This document shows positions 54,336 through 63,106 of a DNA stretch of 64,000 nt, one piece after another. Within the stretch, counting starts at the first letter, position 1. Each line of letters begins with the position of its first letter. The notes beneath the pieces are model-generated. The model saw nothing but the letters and a program-made list of their open reading frames with translations, did no database searches and was not told the origin of the DNA. Source of the stretch: Trichormus sp. M33_DOE_039 (GTDB lineage: Bacteria > Cyanobacteriota > Cyanobacteriia > Cyanobacteriales > Nostocaceae); NCBI GenBank assembly GCA_015296085.1, contig DVDT01000050.1:62001-126000 (forward strand), given 5' to 3'. Made by a program: the position numbers and the translations under genes.

Positions 54336-54457
54336 ACAAAATTAGCTGAACTGTGATGAGTAATTCAGATATCTTTGGTAGAGAGAAAGATTTATTATGT
54401 TCCTGAAGCTAGCAAATTGACTTTGACAGACTACTAGAGGCTAGAGATTAAAAGTCA

Positions 54458-55180
54458 TTACGCTACCAAACCGGAACGCAAAGCACGCACAGCAGCCTGA
54501 GTACGGTCATCGGCGCAGAGCTTATTCAGAATGTTGCGAACGTGGGTTTTAACTGTACCAACGGTAATGTAGAGTTTCTCAGCAATTTGTCCGTTACTGC
54601 AACCAGCCACAATTAACTCTAGAATTTCTAGCTCTCTTTGAGTGAGTGGGTAGGTTTCTAAAACTTGCTCGTATTCTGAAGGTAAAGCTTCAATTTTGAC
54701 TGTTTTGGGTTTATCAGATGATTGTGTCTCTACAGGGATGCCTTGCCGCATTTTCTGCAATACTACATTGGCGATCGCTGGATCAATCCAAGAGTTACCG
54801 CCGTAAGTTGCTTGGATAGCTTCTGTCAACTTACTGATACTAGTCTCTTTCATGTAATAAGAGTCTGCACCAGCGGCGAAGGCTGCTAACACAGCGTCTT
54901 CTGTATGATCCATTGTCAGGATCAAAATTTTAGTGTTTGTTTGTCCACTTTCCGCTTGATAGCGTCTAAACTTGCGGGTGAGTTCAATCCCATCCATGTC
55001 GGGTAAGCCAATGTCCACAACTGCAACATCTGGTTTGGCTGTTTCCAGAAGTTTTAGTCCTTGAGTAGCATTCGCAGCTTCGCCAATTACTCGTAATCCT
55101 CCGTGGGACTGCAATGCAGCTCTTAGCCCCATCCTTGTCAGGTCATGGTCTTCAATTAAAATAATGCTGATTTCGTTCAT
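54458..55180 (-). CDS. NarL/LuxR-family response regulator
   Basis: This ~240-residue protein has an N-terminal receiver domain ('ISIILIEDHDLTRMGLRAALQSHGGLRVIGEAANATQGLKLLETAKPDVAVVDIGLPDMDGIELTRKF', phosphoacceptor Asp in 'VVDIGLPD') and a C-terminal LuxR-type helix-turn-helix ('YPLTQRELEILELIVAGCSNGQIAEKLYITVGTVKTHVRNILNKLCADDRTQAAVRAL'). It therefore activates or represses genes when phosphorylated by a histidine kinase. The track starts at GTG 55192; I prefer ATG 55180 ('MNEISIILIEDHD'), a typical family start, though the GTG has the closer GGGAG. Kinase genes lie 1.2-3 kb away on the other strand; pairing is unproven. Confidence 0.95.
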   Translation of the reverse strand: MNEISIILIEDHDLTRMGLRAALQSHGGLRVIGEAANATQGLKLLETAKPDVAVVDIGLPDMDGIELTRKFRRYQAESGQTNTKILILTMDHTEDAVLAAFAAGADSYYMKETSISKLTEAIQATYGGNSWIDPAIANVVLQKMRQGIPVETQSSDKPKTVKIEALPSEYEQVLETYPLTQRELEILELIVAGCSNGQIAEKLYITVGTVKTHVRNILNKLCADDRTQAAVRALRSGLVA

Positions 55181-55400
55181 TGCTACACCCACTCTTCTCC
55201 CATTGCAGCTTACAAACTAAATTTTTTAGTTGTTTTTAATTTGCTTTTTATTAGTTTTCCAAACCAAAGATAGATGATATATGGATGCACTTGCATCCAC
55301 CGATAGAAATAATCACTATGATATTTTTTCAGGTTGGATATAGATGAAAATCCGGCCTGGGATATATTAATTTTTGCTTGAACACTATACAATGCCGCTT

Positions 55401-55499
55401 TTATACAGGGATGAGGTGGACTTGCCCCACAATAACTTTGTGATCTTGATATTTTGCGATGGGTTGATATTGTTCTAACTCAAGTGGACGAATATTTTG
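55401..55499 (-). pseudogene. Short coding-like remnant in the gap upstream of the response regulator
   Basis: A minus-strand frame reads 'QNIRPLELEQYQPIAKYQDHKVIVGQVHLIPV' to a stop at 55403-55401, with a stop just upstream and no start codon. It looks protein-like and may be the end of a lost gene. In the same gap (55193-56420) a plus-strand frame 55624-55740 reads 'QIITLVFTDDHEKSIVILSTLAIRDRTENTGMNEAIAS', equally isolated. No family recognised for either. The rest of this 1.2-kb gap shows nothing I can name. Confidence 0.3.
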
Positions 55500-55763
55500 A
55501 CATTAATCATTACCACATAGGAAGATAAACTCGAAACTGATTACGAAAATTATCAACCTTTGATTGCTTGTACCTCTATCTTCCAGACTAATGAAGTCTA
55601 GGAAAATCCCAGAAAGACTGTAGCAGATAATAACCCTGGTATTCACTGATGACCACGAGAAGTCGATTGTGATTTTATCAACTCTTGCAATCCGCGATCG
55701 CACAGAAAACACGGGTATGAATGAGGCGATCGCCAGCTAATATCCACAACTCTAGGAGGTATG

Positions 55764-55892
55764 ATGAGGCTTAAATGCTGTGTGGTTTTTCCAGCCAAAT
55801 TTACTCTGAACTCAGAATCAAGCGATCGCTACATTGAAACGGCTCAAGCCAATGGTACACAATGTTCATCCCCAACTCTCACCTATGGGTGA
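55764..55892 (+). CDS. Possible 42-residue small protein with strong AGGAGG
   Basis: AGGAGG at 55754-55759 precedes two consecutive ATG codons (55761, 55764) that open 'MRLKCCVVFPAKFTLNSESSDRYIETAQANGTQCSSPTLTYG'. The Shine-Dalgarno match is perfect but the spacing is short (1 or 4 nt). The sequence has three Cys and no recognisable family. It is too short for the ORF track. It could be chance. Confidence 0.2.
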   Translation: MRLKCCVVFPAKFTLNSESSDRYIETAQANGTQCSSPTLTYG

Positions 55893-56420
55893 GGACGGGT
55901 GTTCACTTATTCTTTTAGAATTGTAATCAAGTTTAACAAAGTGTTTTATTTTACTTTTTGGTGTTCCTGTTTTCGTTGGTAGTCGGTAATGCAAACTTAA
56001 CTAATGTAGGTACTGATTACACTTTAGCAGTTAGCCTCAGCACGAAATTACCATCATTATACTGAACCAACATACTAGAGGAGGATAACTACAAGTGTAG
56101 CACAAGATTTTCTAATAAATAGCATGAATTAACAAGCCAGCTTTCAGAAGGTTTAGCTAACAGAATTAGGTACTAATTCTGTGCAGTTGACCCATGAATC
56201 AGCATGCTTCTCCAAGTTTTTTGGATTTGGAATTGAATTTTAGATTAGTCCCAGAGATTAATTTGTAATTTTATCTTGGAGAATATCATGGAAAATTTAA
56301 AATGTAAAATCGAGTAATTCGGTAAAAAAGCCTACTCAACATTTAAAATTATTTAGTTTGATAATTTAACACCAGATATGTTTGACATCAACCTGTATTT
56401 AACAGCGCAGATAAAGACCA

Positions 56421-57725
56421 ATGAAAGAAACGCTGAGAATTTTGGTTGTAGACGATGATGAGTTAGACCGCAGAACAGTCTATTTAGCTCTTACCCAAGC
56501 GGGTGTAAAAATAGAATTGTCTGAGGTCAGTGATGCAAAAACCGCCATCTCTATCTTAAGAAATACTACTTATGACTGTGTTTTTTTGGATGATCGCCTA
56601 CCAGACCAAGATGGTTTAAGCTTAATTAAAAAGCTCCGTGCTTCAGAAATTAAAGTTCCCCTAGTAGTCATCACAGACCAAGGAGATGAACACATTGTAG
56701 TTGAATTGATGAAAGCTGGTGCTACTGATTATCTTGTTAAATCAAGGTTATCTTCAATAACCTTGACTCAAGTTTTACGCCATGCAATGCGAATTAACCA
56801 AGTTGAAATGCAGGCAGCTTTAGCACATCAACAGCTGAAAGAAAGTCATGAACAGCTATTACGTAAGAATCAAGAACTAGAAAAACAAAGACAACAAATT
56901 CAGCTACAAAATTTGAAACTCTTAGAAGTGTCGCAGCTAAAGTCCCAGTTTTTAGCTACCATGTCTCATGAATTGCGAACCCCAATGAATGCCATTATTG
57001 GGTTTGCTCAGATATTGTTGCGTCCTAAATTCGGTAAACTCACATATCAACAAGCAGATATGGTAGAACGTATCCTTAATAACGGTAAGCATTTGCTTAT
57101 GCTGGTGAATGAAGTTCTCGATTTTGCTAAATTGGAGGAAGGAAGATTAGCACTCCAACCGGAATTATTTGATCTGGCTAAAGTGACAAACACCGCAGTT
57201 GGAGAAATGCGTTCTCTAGCAGAGGCAAAAAAGTTGTCTTTAGTATTAAAAATAGATACAGCTAATACTGTAGTTTTTAATGACCCGGTACGAGTCAAAC
57301 AAATATTATTGAATTTATTATCTAATGCAATCAAGTTTACTGAGTCTGGTAATATTTGTGTGGAACTACAAGAGCTAGGAGACAATCGAGTCGCGATCGC
57401 GGTTCGAGATACAGGCATAGGTATATCTTCCCAAGACTCTCAACATATTTTTGAAGCTTTCCGACAATTGGATCAAACTATTACTCGGAAATATCCAGGT
57501 ACGGGTTTGGGTTTAGCCATTATCAACTCTCTTGTGCAAATGATGGGAGGTAAAATTTTTCTGGAAAGTCAAGTAGGAGTGGGTTCTGTGTTCAGAATTG
57601 AACTGCCAAGGAGAATATCATTATCTCCCTCAAATAAAACATCTGGGGCTGTACAATTCGATAGCCCAGGAATTTTTTCAGTGGTGCAAACAACGAGGAG
57701 TCAAAATTCAGAAACGAGAATTTAA
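56421..57725 (+). CDS. Hybrid REC-histidine kinase (1)
   Basis: This 434-residue cytoplasmic sensor has a receiver domain at its N-terminus ('RILVVDDDELDRRTVYLALTQAG...DCVFLDDRLPDQDG', likely phosphoacceptor Asp57), a coiled-coil helix ('ALAHQQLKESHEQLLRKNQELEKQRQQIQLQNLKLLEVSQLKSQF'), a HisKA domain with 'ATMSHELRTPMNAIIGFAQILL' (His183) and a HATPase domain with N box 'VKQILLNLLSNAIKFTESG', G1 'VRDTGIGI' and G2 'GTGLGLAI'. REC-first kinases are common in cyanobacteria and receive phosphoryl groups from other kinases. The kinase/receiver gene that follows (57797) is on the same strand, 71 bp later, so the two likely form an operon. Confidence 0.95.
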   Translation: MKETLRILVVDDDELDRRTVYLALTQAGVKIELSEVSDAKTAISILRNTTYDCVFLDDRLPDQDGLSLIKKLRASEIKVPLVVITDQGDEHIVVELMKAGATDYLVKSRLSSITLTQVLRHAMRINQVEMQAALAHQQLKESHEQLLRKNQELEKQRQQIQLQNLKLLEVSQLKSQFLATMSHELRTPMNAIIGFAQILLRPKFGKLTYQQADMVERILNNGKHLLMLVNEVLDFAKLEEGRLALQPELFDLAKVTNTAVGEMRSLAEAKKLSLVLKIDTANTVVFNDPVRVKQILLNLLSNAIKFTESGNICVELQELGDNRVAIAVRDTGIGISSQDSQHIFEAFRQLDQTITRKYPGTGLGLAIINSLVQMMGGKIFLESQVGVGSVFRIELPRRISLSPSNKTSGAVQFDSPGIFSVVQTTRSQNSETRI

Positions 57726-57796
57726 AACACTTATTCATCCTGATTCCTGAATTGTGAAAAAATTTTTTAAAAAAATTTCTTAACCAGTTGATTATC

Positions 57797-58915
57797 ATGT
57801 CTGTTGTGGAAAATTCTCAAATTGATCGGATTTTAGCTGTCGATGATACTAGAGATAATCTCATTTTGGTGCAGACCATTCTCGAAAGTGAGGGTTATGA
57901 GATTGATCTAGTAACAGATGGAGTATCAGCTTTAGCAAAAGTGGCTCAATCTCCACCAGATTTGATTTTGCTAGATGTGATGATGCCAGGAATGGATGGT
58001 TATGAAGTGACGCGGCGCATTCGCAATAATCCCCAACTCAACTACATACCGATTTTGTTGATTACCGCCTTTCACGAATCTAGCGTTGTCGAAGGTTTGG
58101 ATGCTGGTGCGGATGACTTTATTCGCAAACCATTTGATACAGATGAACTCCTAGCTAGAGTGCGATCGCTGCTTCGTCTCAAGCACAGTCTTGACGAACA
58201 ACGCAAAATGGCGCGTCAACGCGAAGATTTTGTATCTCGGCTAACTCACGATTTACGTACACCTTTAGTAGCAGCTGATCGAATGTTGGGGTTATTTGAG
58301 CAAGAAACCTTTTGCAAGATTTCCCCAGAAATGAAACAAGCGATCGCTGTGATGATTCGCAGCAACCAAAATCTGATGCAAATGGTTAACACTCTCCTCG
58401 AAGTTTATCGCTTCGAGGCTGGCAAAAAAACCTTGAACTACGAAAGCTGCAACTTACCAGAAATAGCCGCCGAAGTGGTTAGCGAACTCGCCCCTCTAGC
58501 TACTGAGAAAAATATCAGTCTCAAACTCGACACCAGTCAATTAGAAAACCCACGAGAAAACGCAGGTGCAGTTATGGGTGATGCGTTGGAGTTACGACGC
58601 GTTTTGCATAATTTAGTTGGTAATGCCATCAAATTTACTGACACAGGCGGCGTTATCATTCAAATTTGGGAAACAAATAACCACTGGGTTAATATTGCAG
58701 TGGAGGATACAGGCTACGGAATTGCATCGGAAGATCAAAGTACGATTTTCGAGCGATTTCGCCAAGGTAGAAATAAAAGGTCGGGTAGTGGCTTAGGATT
58801 ACATTTATCCAGCCGCATTGTTGAAGCACACAAAGGCTCAATTACTCTTAAATCTGAACTCGGTCGAGGTAGTACATTCACTATTCAACTACCAAAAAAG
58901 TCGAGTGATGATTAG
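57797..58915 (+). CDS. Hybrid REC-histidine kinase (2)
   Basis: This 372-residue protein has the same layout as its neighbour: receiver ('RILAVDDTRDNLILVQTILESEGYEIDLVTDG...DLILLDVMMPGMDGYEVTRRI'), HisKA with 'RLTHDLRTPLVAADRMLGLFEQE' (His151) and HATPase with 'LRRVLHNLVGNAIKFTDTGG', 'VEDTGYGIASED' and 'SGSGLGLHLSSRIVEAH'. The start is ATG 57797; the track's earlier TTG adds three residues. No Shine-Dalgarno is obvious, which fits translation coupled to the upstream kinase gene. It has no membrane segment, so its signal is cytoplasmic or delivered through the receiver. Confidence 0.95.
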   Translation: MSVVENSQIDRILAVDDTRDNLILVQTILESEGYEIDLVTDGVSALAKVAQSPPDLILLDVMMPGMDGYEVTRRIRNNPQLNYIPILLITAFHESSVVEGLDAGADDFIRKPFDTDELLARVRSLLRLKHSLDEQRKMARQREDFVSRLTHDLRTPLVAADRMLGLFEQETFCKISPEMKQAIAVMIRSNQNLMQMVNTLLEVYRFEAGKKTLNYESCNLPEIAAEVVSELAPLATEKNISLKLDTSQLENPRENAGAVMGDALELRRVLHNLVGNAIKFTDTGGVIIQIWETNNHWVNIAVEDTGYGIASEDQSTIFERFRQGRNKRSGSGLGLHLSSRIVEAHKGSITLKSELGRGSTFTIQLPKKSSDD

Positions 58916-58963
58916 TTCTTAGTCACTTTTTACCTAATCTTCTCATACTCAATTCCCCATTAC

Positions 58964-59398
58964 CTACTCCTGACATAACTGATAAGTTGAGAAAAATTGA
59001 AATTTGCCACATAGCAATCGGCGAATGAGTAACTCTAAATCTTCAATCATGTAGGGTTTGCAAAGGTATCCAGCAAACCCAGCTTGGAGAATACGTTCTT
59101 GATCCTCTTTATCAGATAAAGCTGTGACGGCTACCACAGGTATTCCACTAGTTAAAGGTTCTTTTTTGAGATAACCCATAACATCAATTCCATTAATACT
59201 AGGCAACAAAATATCTAGCATAATTAAATCTGGCTGATATTCTTTAGCAACGAGCAAGGTAGTTGCACTATCTTTTTGACAAATAAATCTACAGCCCAGT
59301 GACTCAAGGGCATAACTGATCAGCAGTAGACTATCGTCGTGGTCTTCCACTGCTAAAACCAACGGCTGCTGCGAGTTATGCTGCTTTTTATCACTCAT
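58964..59398 (-). CDS. Single-domain response regulator
   Basis: This 144-residue protein is a stand-alone CheY-like receiver: 'PLVLAVEDHDDSLLLISYALESLGCRFICQKDSATTLLVAKEYQPDLIMLDILLPSINGIDVMGYLKK' with phosphoacceptor Asp in 'IMLDILLP', conserved Thr/Ser in 'VVAVTALSD' and Lys in 'GYLCKPYMIEDLE'. It has no output domain, so it probably relays phosphate to or from the hybrid kinases with which it is convergent. ATG 59398 is preferred to the upstream start in the track, because 'MYLAKSF' does not belong to the fold. Confidence 0.93.
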   Translation of the reverse strand: MSDKKQHNSQQPLVLAVEDHDDSLLLISYALESLGCRFICQKDSATTLLVAKEYQPDLIMLDILLPSINGIDVMGYLKKEPLTSGIPVVAVTALSDKEDQERILQAGFAGYLCKPYMIEDLELLIRRLLCGKFQFFSTYQLCQE

Positions 59399-60004
59399 GA
59401 AGGATTTTGCCAGATACATTTCTAGAAGTTTCCATGAGAATTGATAGTTTTTATTGACTAAACACAGAAGGCAGTTTGCCAGTAATAATTAAAAAAATCA
59501 CGCTCCAAAAAGCTAATTAGAGATAGGTTAATATTTTACTTTCACAACGCTCAAAATCCTTGCTAATATAAAAAGCTTCAGATAAAGAAAAATCAGTTCT
59601 ATGGGTTTAGCATACACCTATCGATTATAAGCAACATTACAGAATATGTTTTGCGTAACTTCATCATAGCTTAATATACATTTCCCTGAACTACGTAATA
59701 TTACTAATATTAATTATTCTGGCAAATGTAAATATACACTTTTGTCAGTAATGACTTTCAATTACTGCGTATACAACAGATAGTTTATCTAAGTGGCAAT
59801 AAACTTAATAATACATTTATCTCAATTGGAAAATTGAGGTATGTATTTTCTGAAGATCAAGGACAATCAACACTAACCTATAGTTTTGTAAAGTTATACA
59901 TAGCCTATGAGCATAGTGTAGTACAAATGTTACAATATGTAATTATGGATAAATCACACATATTATTTAATAGCAAAAATTTTTAAAATTGGAGGGCGAT
60001 CGCA
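59399..60004. other. Gap upstream of the conserved hypothetical gene
   Basis: These ~600 bp are AT-rich and contain no supported gene on either strand. They hold the promoters of the receiver gene (minus) and of the hypothetical gene and its leader (plus). No regulator site was recognised. Confidence 0.4.
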
Positions 60005-60049
60005 ATGTTATTCAATTCTATTAAATCAAGGCAAATAAAATTAGATTGA
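60005..60049 (+). CDS. Possible 14-codon leader ORF
   Basis: A strong GGAGGG (59991-59996) with ~8-nt spacing precedes ATG 60005, opening 'MLFNSIKSRQIKLD' and stopping at 60047-60049. The next gene starts 19 nt later (60069) with a weak Shine-Dalgarno. The short ORF may couple translation or act as a leader. It overlaps the HIP1 octamer 'gcgatcgc'. Confidence 0.35.
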   Translation: MLFNSIKSRQIKLD

Positions 60050-60068
60050 GATTAATGAGAACTTAAAC

Positions 60069-60515
60069 ATGAATGAGGCGAAAGATAAATATCAAACAAT
60101 TGATGAAATCGAAAGTATCATTAAATCTTTCAATAACTGCACCTTGCCCCGTAATCAGTGGGATCATCATGCTCATTTAACAGTTGCATTATGGTATCTT
60201 ATCCACTACCAGAAACCAGAGGTCATCTACCTGATACGTGAAAGTATACAAAAATACAATCAATCTATGAATATTATCACTACAAACAATAGTGGTTATC
60301 ATGAAACCATGACATTATTTTGGATTGATTTAGTTAGCCAGTATTTAAAAAATAATCATGCCGAAAATTGTTTATTAACACTAACCAATCAATTAATTCA
60401 TGAATATGGCGACAAAAATTTGGTATTTGACTACTATAGTAAAAACTTAATCATGTCTTGTGAGGCTCTTCAAAATTGGGTAAATCCCGATTTACAGCCA
60501 ATCATGAAAGATTGA
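60069..60515 (+). CDS. Conserved hypothetical protein
   Basis: This 148-residue helical protein has a His-rich motif 'NQWDHHAHLTVALWYLIHYQKPEV' near residues 32-55 and an acidic/aromatic C-terminal half ('LFWIDLVSQYLKNNHAEN'). No signal peptide, membrane segment or known catalytic motif is apparent. The pattern 'WxHxAHL.VAL..L' is reminiscent of small uncharacterised bacterial proteins, but I cannot name a family. It lies 78 bp upstream of an AAA+ ATPase gene on the same strand, so the two may be co-expressed. Function unknown. Confidence 0.6.
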   Translation: MNEAKDKYQTIDEIESIIKSFNNCTLPRNQWDHHAHLTVALWYLIHYQKPEVIYLIRESIQKYNQSMNIITTNNSGYHETMTLFWIDLVSQYLKNNHAENCLLTLTNQLIHEYGDKNLVFDYYSKNLIMSCEALQNWVNPDLQPIMKD

Positions 60516-60593
60516 ATAGTATTTAAATTGTTCAATCCCAAAGCTCAAACTAAAATTTTTCTAGTTTTTGATTAGTTACCTTTACAGACATAT

Positions 60594-61796
60594 ATGGAAT
60601 TTGAATATTTTAGTCGCTATGAAAGTACACCCAAAAATCAAAATCGCCAAAGTTTGCTGGCTAGTGGATGGCGACCATTAAACCGAGAAATCAACTGGGA
60701 ATTTTTATGGCAGTTATTTAATAAAGACACCAAAGAATTAACCCAAAAGACCTTAAATCTAGCCAGTAGTATGGCAGAAATTTTAGGCAGAAATAACTTT
60801 ACTTGGTGGGCTAATATTCTGAGTTTAGCTTCAGAAAACACCCGCTACGAAGTTGAAAAATTTTGGCACTATATTACACCAGAACCACACGCACCAGATT
60901 ATCACTATAAAGACGTTTTAGTGACGGAAACACCTATATTAAAACTTGTCAGTCGGAATAGCATCCCTATTGATTATGTGCTGAATCGCCTGCAAGAAAT
61001 TACTGTTTTGCGAGTGTTGAATGTATTAGGTAGCCCAGATATTATCACTCAATATTACTTAGAAAGAGATTTTTATTACCCTGTAGAAAAATTTATCAGT
61101 TGGGAACGAATTGATGTGGTCAATACAGTTTATGCTTATTGGTCAAAACAGGATGTTTGGCTACAAATTGAAGCCTACGATCGCGGACGGCGACAATATA
61201 CGTTAATGTCCAGAGATATCTCTCCACTTGTGAATAAAGCCACATACGATTTAGCAGTGATGTTGAGTGGCTATCAAAGCCGCGTTGGTAAAGTCCACAG
61301 CCAATTCCCAATTCGCAGTTTCCCCGCAGATATCCAAAGCTTCACAGATACAGTCCAACAAGCCATTCTTAACCAAAATCAGCTAGCGGTGGTAGTCAAC
61401 GGTGAACCAGGTACAGGTAAAACCGCCTGGACACAAGCAATAGCCAAAGAAATTCTTGTGCCTTTAGGATTCGTCATTTTTATTTTGGATCATGATGCGA
61501 TCGCTAACTTTGTCCCACCCACCTATTTAGAGCGAATTTGTATCATCATCAACGAAGCCGACAACCTAGCCCAAAACCGCGCCTCGGAAGTAGCCCAATA
61601 TAACAACAAAACGGAACACATTTTAAGCTTATTGGATGGAACTTTATATCAAAGTGTGATTGATGAGTCTGGAATTCAAATGAAGCAGCGACTAGTAGTA
61701 TTGATGACTTGTAACACCACTGAAAGATTAGATCCAGCAATGCTAAGAAAAGGTAGAGTCGATTTAATGTACGAATTTACTCAGCGATTTGTCTAA
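60594..61796 (+). CDS. AAA+ ATPase of unknown function
   Basis: This 400-residue protein has a helical N-terminal region (about 1-245) without recognised domains and a C-terminal AAA+ core. Walker A is 'VNGEPGTGKTAW' (about 269-280); Walker B is atypical, 'CIIINEADNLAQ' with Asn-Glu-Ala-Asp in place of DE; sensor 1 and arginine finger are 'VLMTCNTTERLDPAMLRKGRVDLMYEF', similar to BCS1/Vps4-like ATPases. It may remodel a protein partner. Start ATG 60594. It is followed 33 bp later by the dehydratase gene in the same direction. No known substrate; adjacency to the hypothetical gene at 60069 suggests a link. Confidence 0.72.
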   Translation: MEFEYFSRYESTPKNQNRQSLLASGWRPLNREINWEFLWQLFNKDTKELTQKTLNLASSMAEILGRNNFTWWANILSLASENTRYEVEKFWHYITPEPHAPDYHYKDVLVTETPILKLVSRNSIPIDYVLNRLQEITVLRVLNVLGSPDIITQYYLERDFYYPVEKFISWERIDVVNTVYAYWSKQDVWLQIEAYDRGRRQYTLMSRDISPLVNKATYDLAVMLSGYQSRVGKVHSQFPIRSFPADIQSFTDTVQQAILNQNQLAVVVNGEPGTGKTAWTQAIAKEILVPLGFVIFILDHDAIANFVPPTYLERICIIINEADNLAQNRASEVAQYNNKTEHILSLLDGTLYQSVIDESGIQMKQRLVVLMTCNTTERLDPAMLRKGRVDLMYEFTQRFV

Positions 61797-61829
61797 AAAA
61801 GTCAGAAGTATCTTTTATACTAGCCAGTC

Positions 61830-62801
61830 ATGTCACAATCTTACTCAGTCACCATCAATGATGTACTAGCAGCACAGCGACGACTGGCGGGTATTGCCCA
61901 CCGGACACCGGTGCTAACTTCCAGAATTATCAATGAACGCACCAACAGCCAAGTGTTTTTTAAGTGTGAAAATTTTCAACGCACAGGCTCGTTTAAATTT
62001 AGAGGTGCATATAATGCTCTAGCACAGCTATCACCCGCACAAAAACAACAAGCTGTACTGACATTTTCATCAGGAAATCATGGACAAGCGATCGCCTTAG
62101 CGGGAAAGTTACTCAATATTCCAGCTACAATCGTCATGCCTGATGATGCGCCTCTTGTCAAACAAACCGCTACCCAAAGTTACGGTGCAGAGGTAATCTT
62201 ATACAATCGCCAAACAAGTAACCGAGAAGAATTAGCGCGAAATCTAGCAGGCGATCATGGTTTAACCCTCATTCCCCCTTACGATCATCCCCACGTTATC
62301 GCCGGACAAGGTACAGCCGCTTTAGAACTGATTCAAGAAGTGGGTGAACTTGATATATTGCTGGTTTGCTGTGGTGGTGGAGGATTAATTTCCGGGAGTG
62401 CGATCGCGGCTAAAACCCTTTTACCTAGCGTACGAGTGATTGGAGTAGAACCCGCATTAGCTGACGATGCTACCCGTTCTTTTCACAGCAAAACCCTGCA
62501 AACAGTCAACAATCCCGATACCATCGCCGACGGTGCGCGGACTCCCAGCCTGGGGAAAATCACCTTCCCCATAGTGCTGCAATACGTTGATGACATGGTG
62601 ACAGTCTCGGAAGAGGCTATTCTTCGCACCATGTTTTTCCTTTGGGAACGGATGAAAATTGTAGTTGAACCCACCGGAGTATTAGCCGCAGCCGCCTTAT
62701 TAGAAGATATGGTTACAGCCCCAAAGATGAGAGTTGGTGTAATTATCAGTGGTGGCAATGTAGATATAACACAAGTTCTTCAAAAATATATTTTAAGCTG
62801 A
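61830..62801 (+). CDS. PLP-dependent threonine dehydratase / serine racemase-like
   Basis: This 323-residue fold-type II PLP enzyme resembles catabolic threonine/serine dehydratases and serine racemases. The PLP lysine is in 'QRTGSFKFRGAYNAL', the substrate-binding loop is 'FSSGNHGQAIALAG', and the phosphate-binding glycine loop is 'VCCGGGGLISG'. 'VVEPTGVLAAAALL' and 'VIISGGNVDI' complete the family signature. There is no C-terminal ACT regulatory domain, so it is not biosynthetic IlvA of the E. coli type. It probably deaminates threonine or serine or racemises serine. Same strand as the AAA+ gene, 33 bp apart. Confidence 0.9.
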   Translation: MSQSYSVTINDVLAAQRRLAGIAHRTPVLTSRIINERTNSQVFFKCENFQRTGSFKFRGAYNALAQLSPAQKQQAVLTFSSGNHGQAIALAGKLLNIPATIVMPDDAPLVKQTATQSYGAEVILYNRQTSNREELARNLAGDHGLTLIPPYDHPHVIAGQGTAALELIQEVGELDILLVCCGGGGLISGSAIAAKTLLPSVRVIGVEPALADDATRSFHSKTLQTVNNPDTIADGARTPSLGKITFPIVLQYVDDMVTVSEEAILRTMFFLWERMKIVVEPTGVLAAAALLEDMVTAPKMRVGVIISGGNVDITQVLQKYILS

Positions 62802-62864
62802 TTGATTTGATTGCAACCAGATCAGTAAATCAGTCACATCAGTAAAAATATTAGGATTCACTTC

Positions 62865-62914
62865 GTAGTCAGGACTTTAGTCCTTTTTTGAGAACTAAAG
62901 TTCTCACTACAAAC
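62865..62914. repeat. Dispersed 'ggactttagtcc' hairpin repeat, copy 2
   Basis: 'gtagtcaggactttagtccttttttgagaactaaagttctcactacaaac' contains two overlapping palindromes (AGGACTTTAGTCCT and GAGAACTaaAGTTCTC). The copy at 37805-37850 is related. It lies ~65 bp past the dehydratase stop, where it could act as a transcription end. Confidence 0.6.
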
Positions 62915-63037
62915 TTTTAATTATTTACCCTATTCTACTTATCAAGATCAGTGCGTTTATTCACATTTGTCATGAAGTAATGGTAGATGGTATTTGATAA
63001 ATTAATGTTTTCTTGGTAGCTGAACCATAAAACCTAT

Positions 63038-63066
63038 AACCCCGGTTTTTTGAAAAAATCGGGGTT
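63038..63066 (+). terminator. Hairpin between dehydratase and permease genes
   Basis: AACCCCGGTTTTTT pairs with AAAAAATCGGGGTT with one G-T pair, around a single G. It resembles the hairpin at 54301-54335. It lies 41 bp before the permease ATG, so it may be a terminator for the upstream unit or part of the permease leader. Confidence 0.6.
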
Positions 63067-63106
63067 CTCTTCAGCTAGTGATTTCACTGTAAATGATGAA
63101 TTTAAT

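Noticed and set aside
55503-55712. 69-codon minus-strand ORF
   Set aside because: No start signal, no family resemblance, and the opposite strand has an equally good short frame; noted only as possible remnants.
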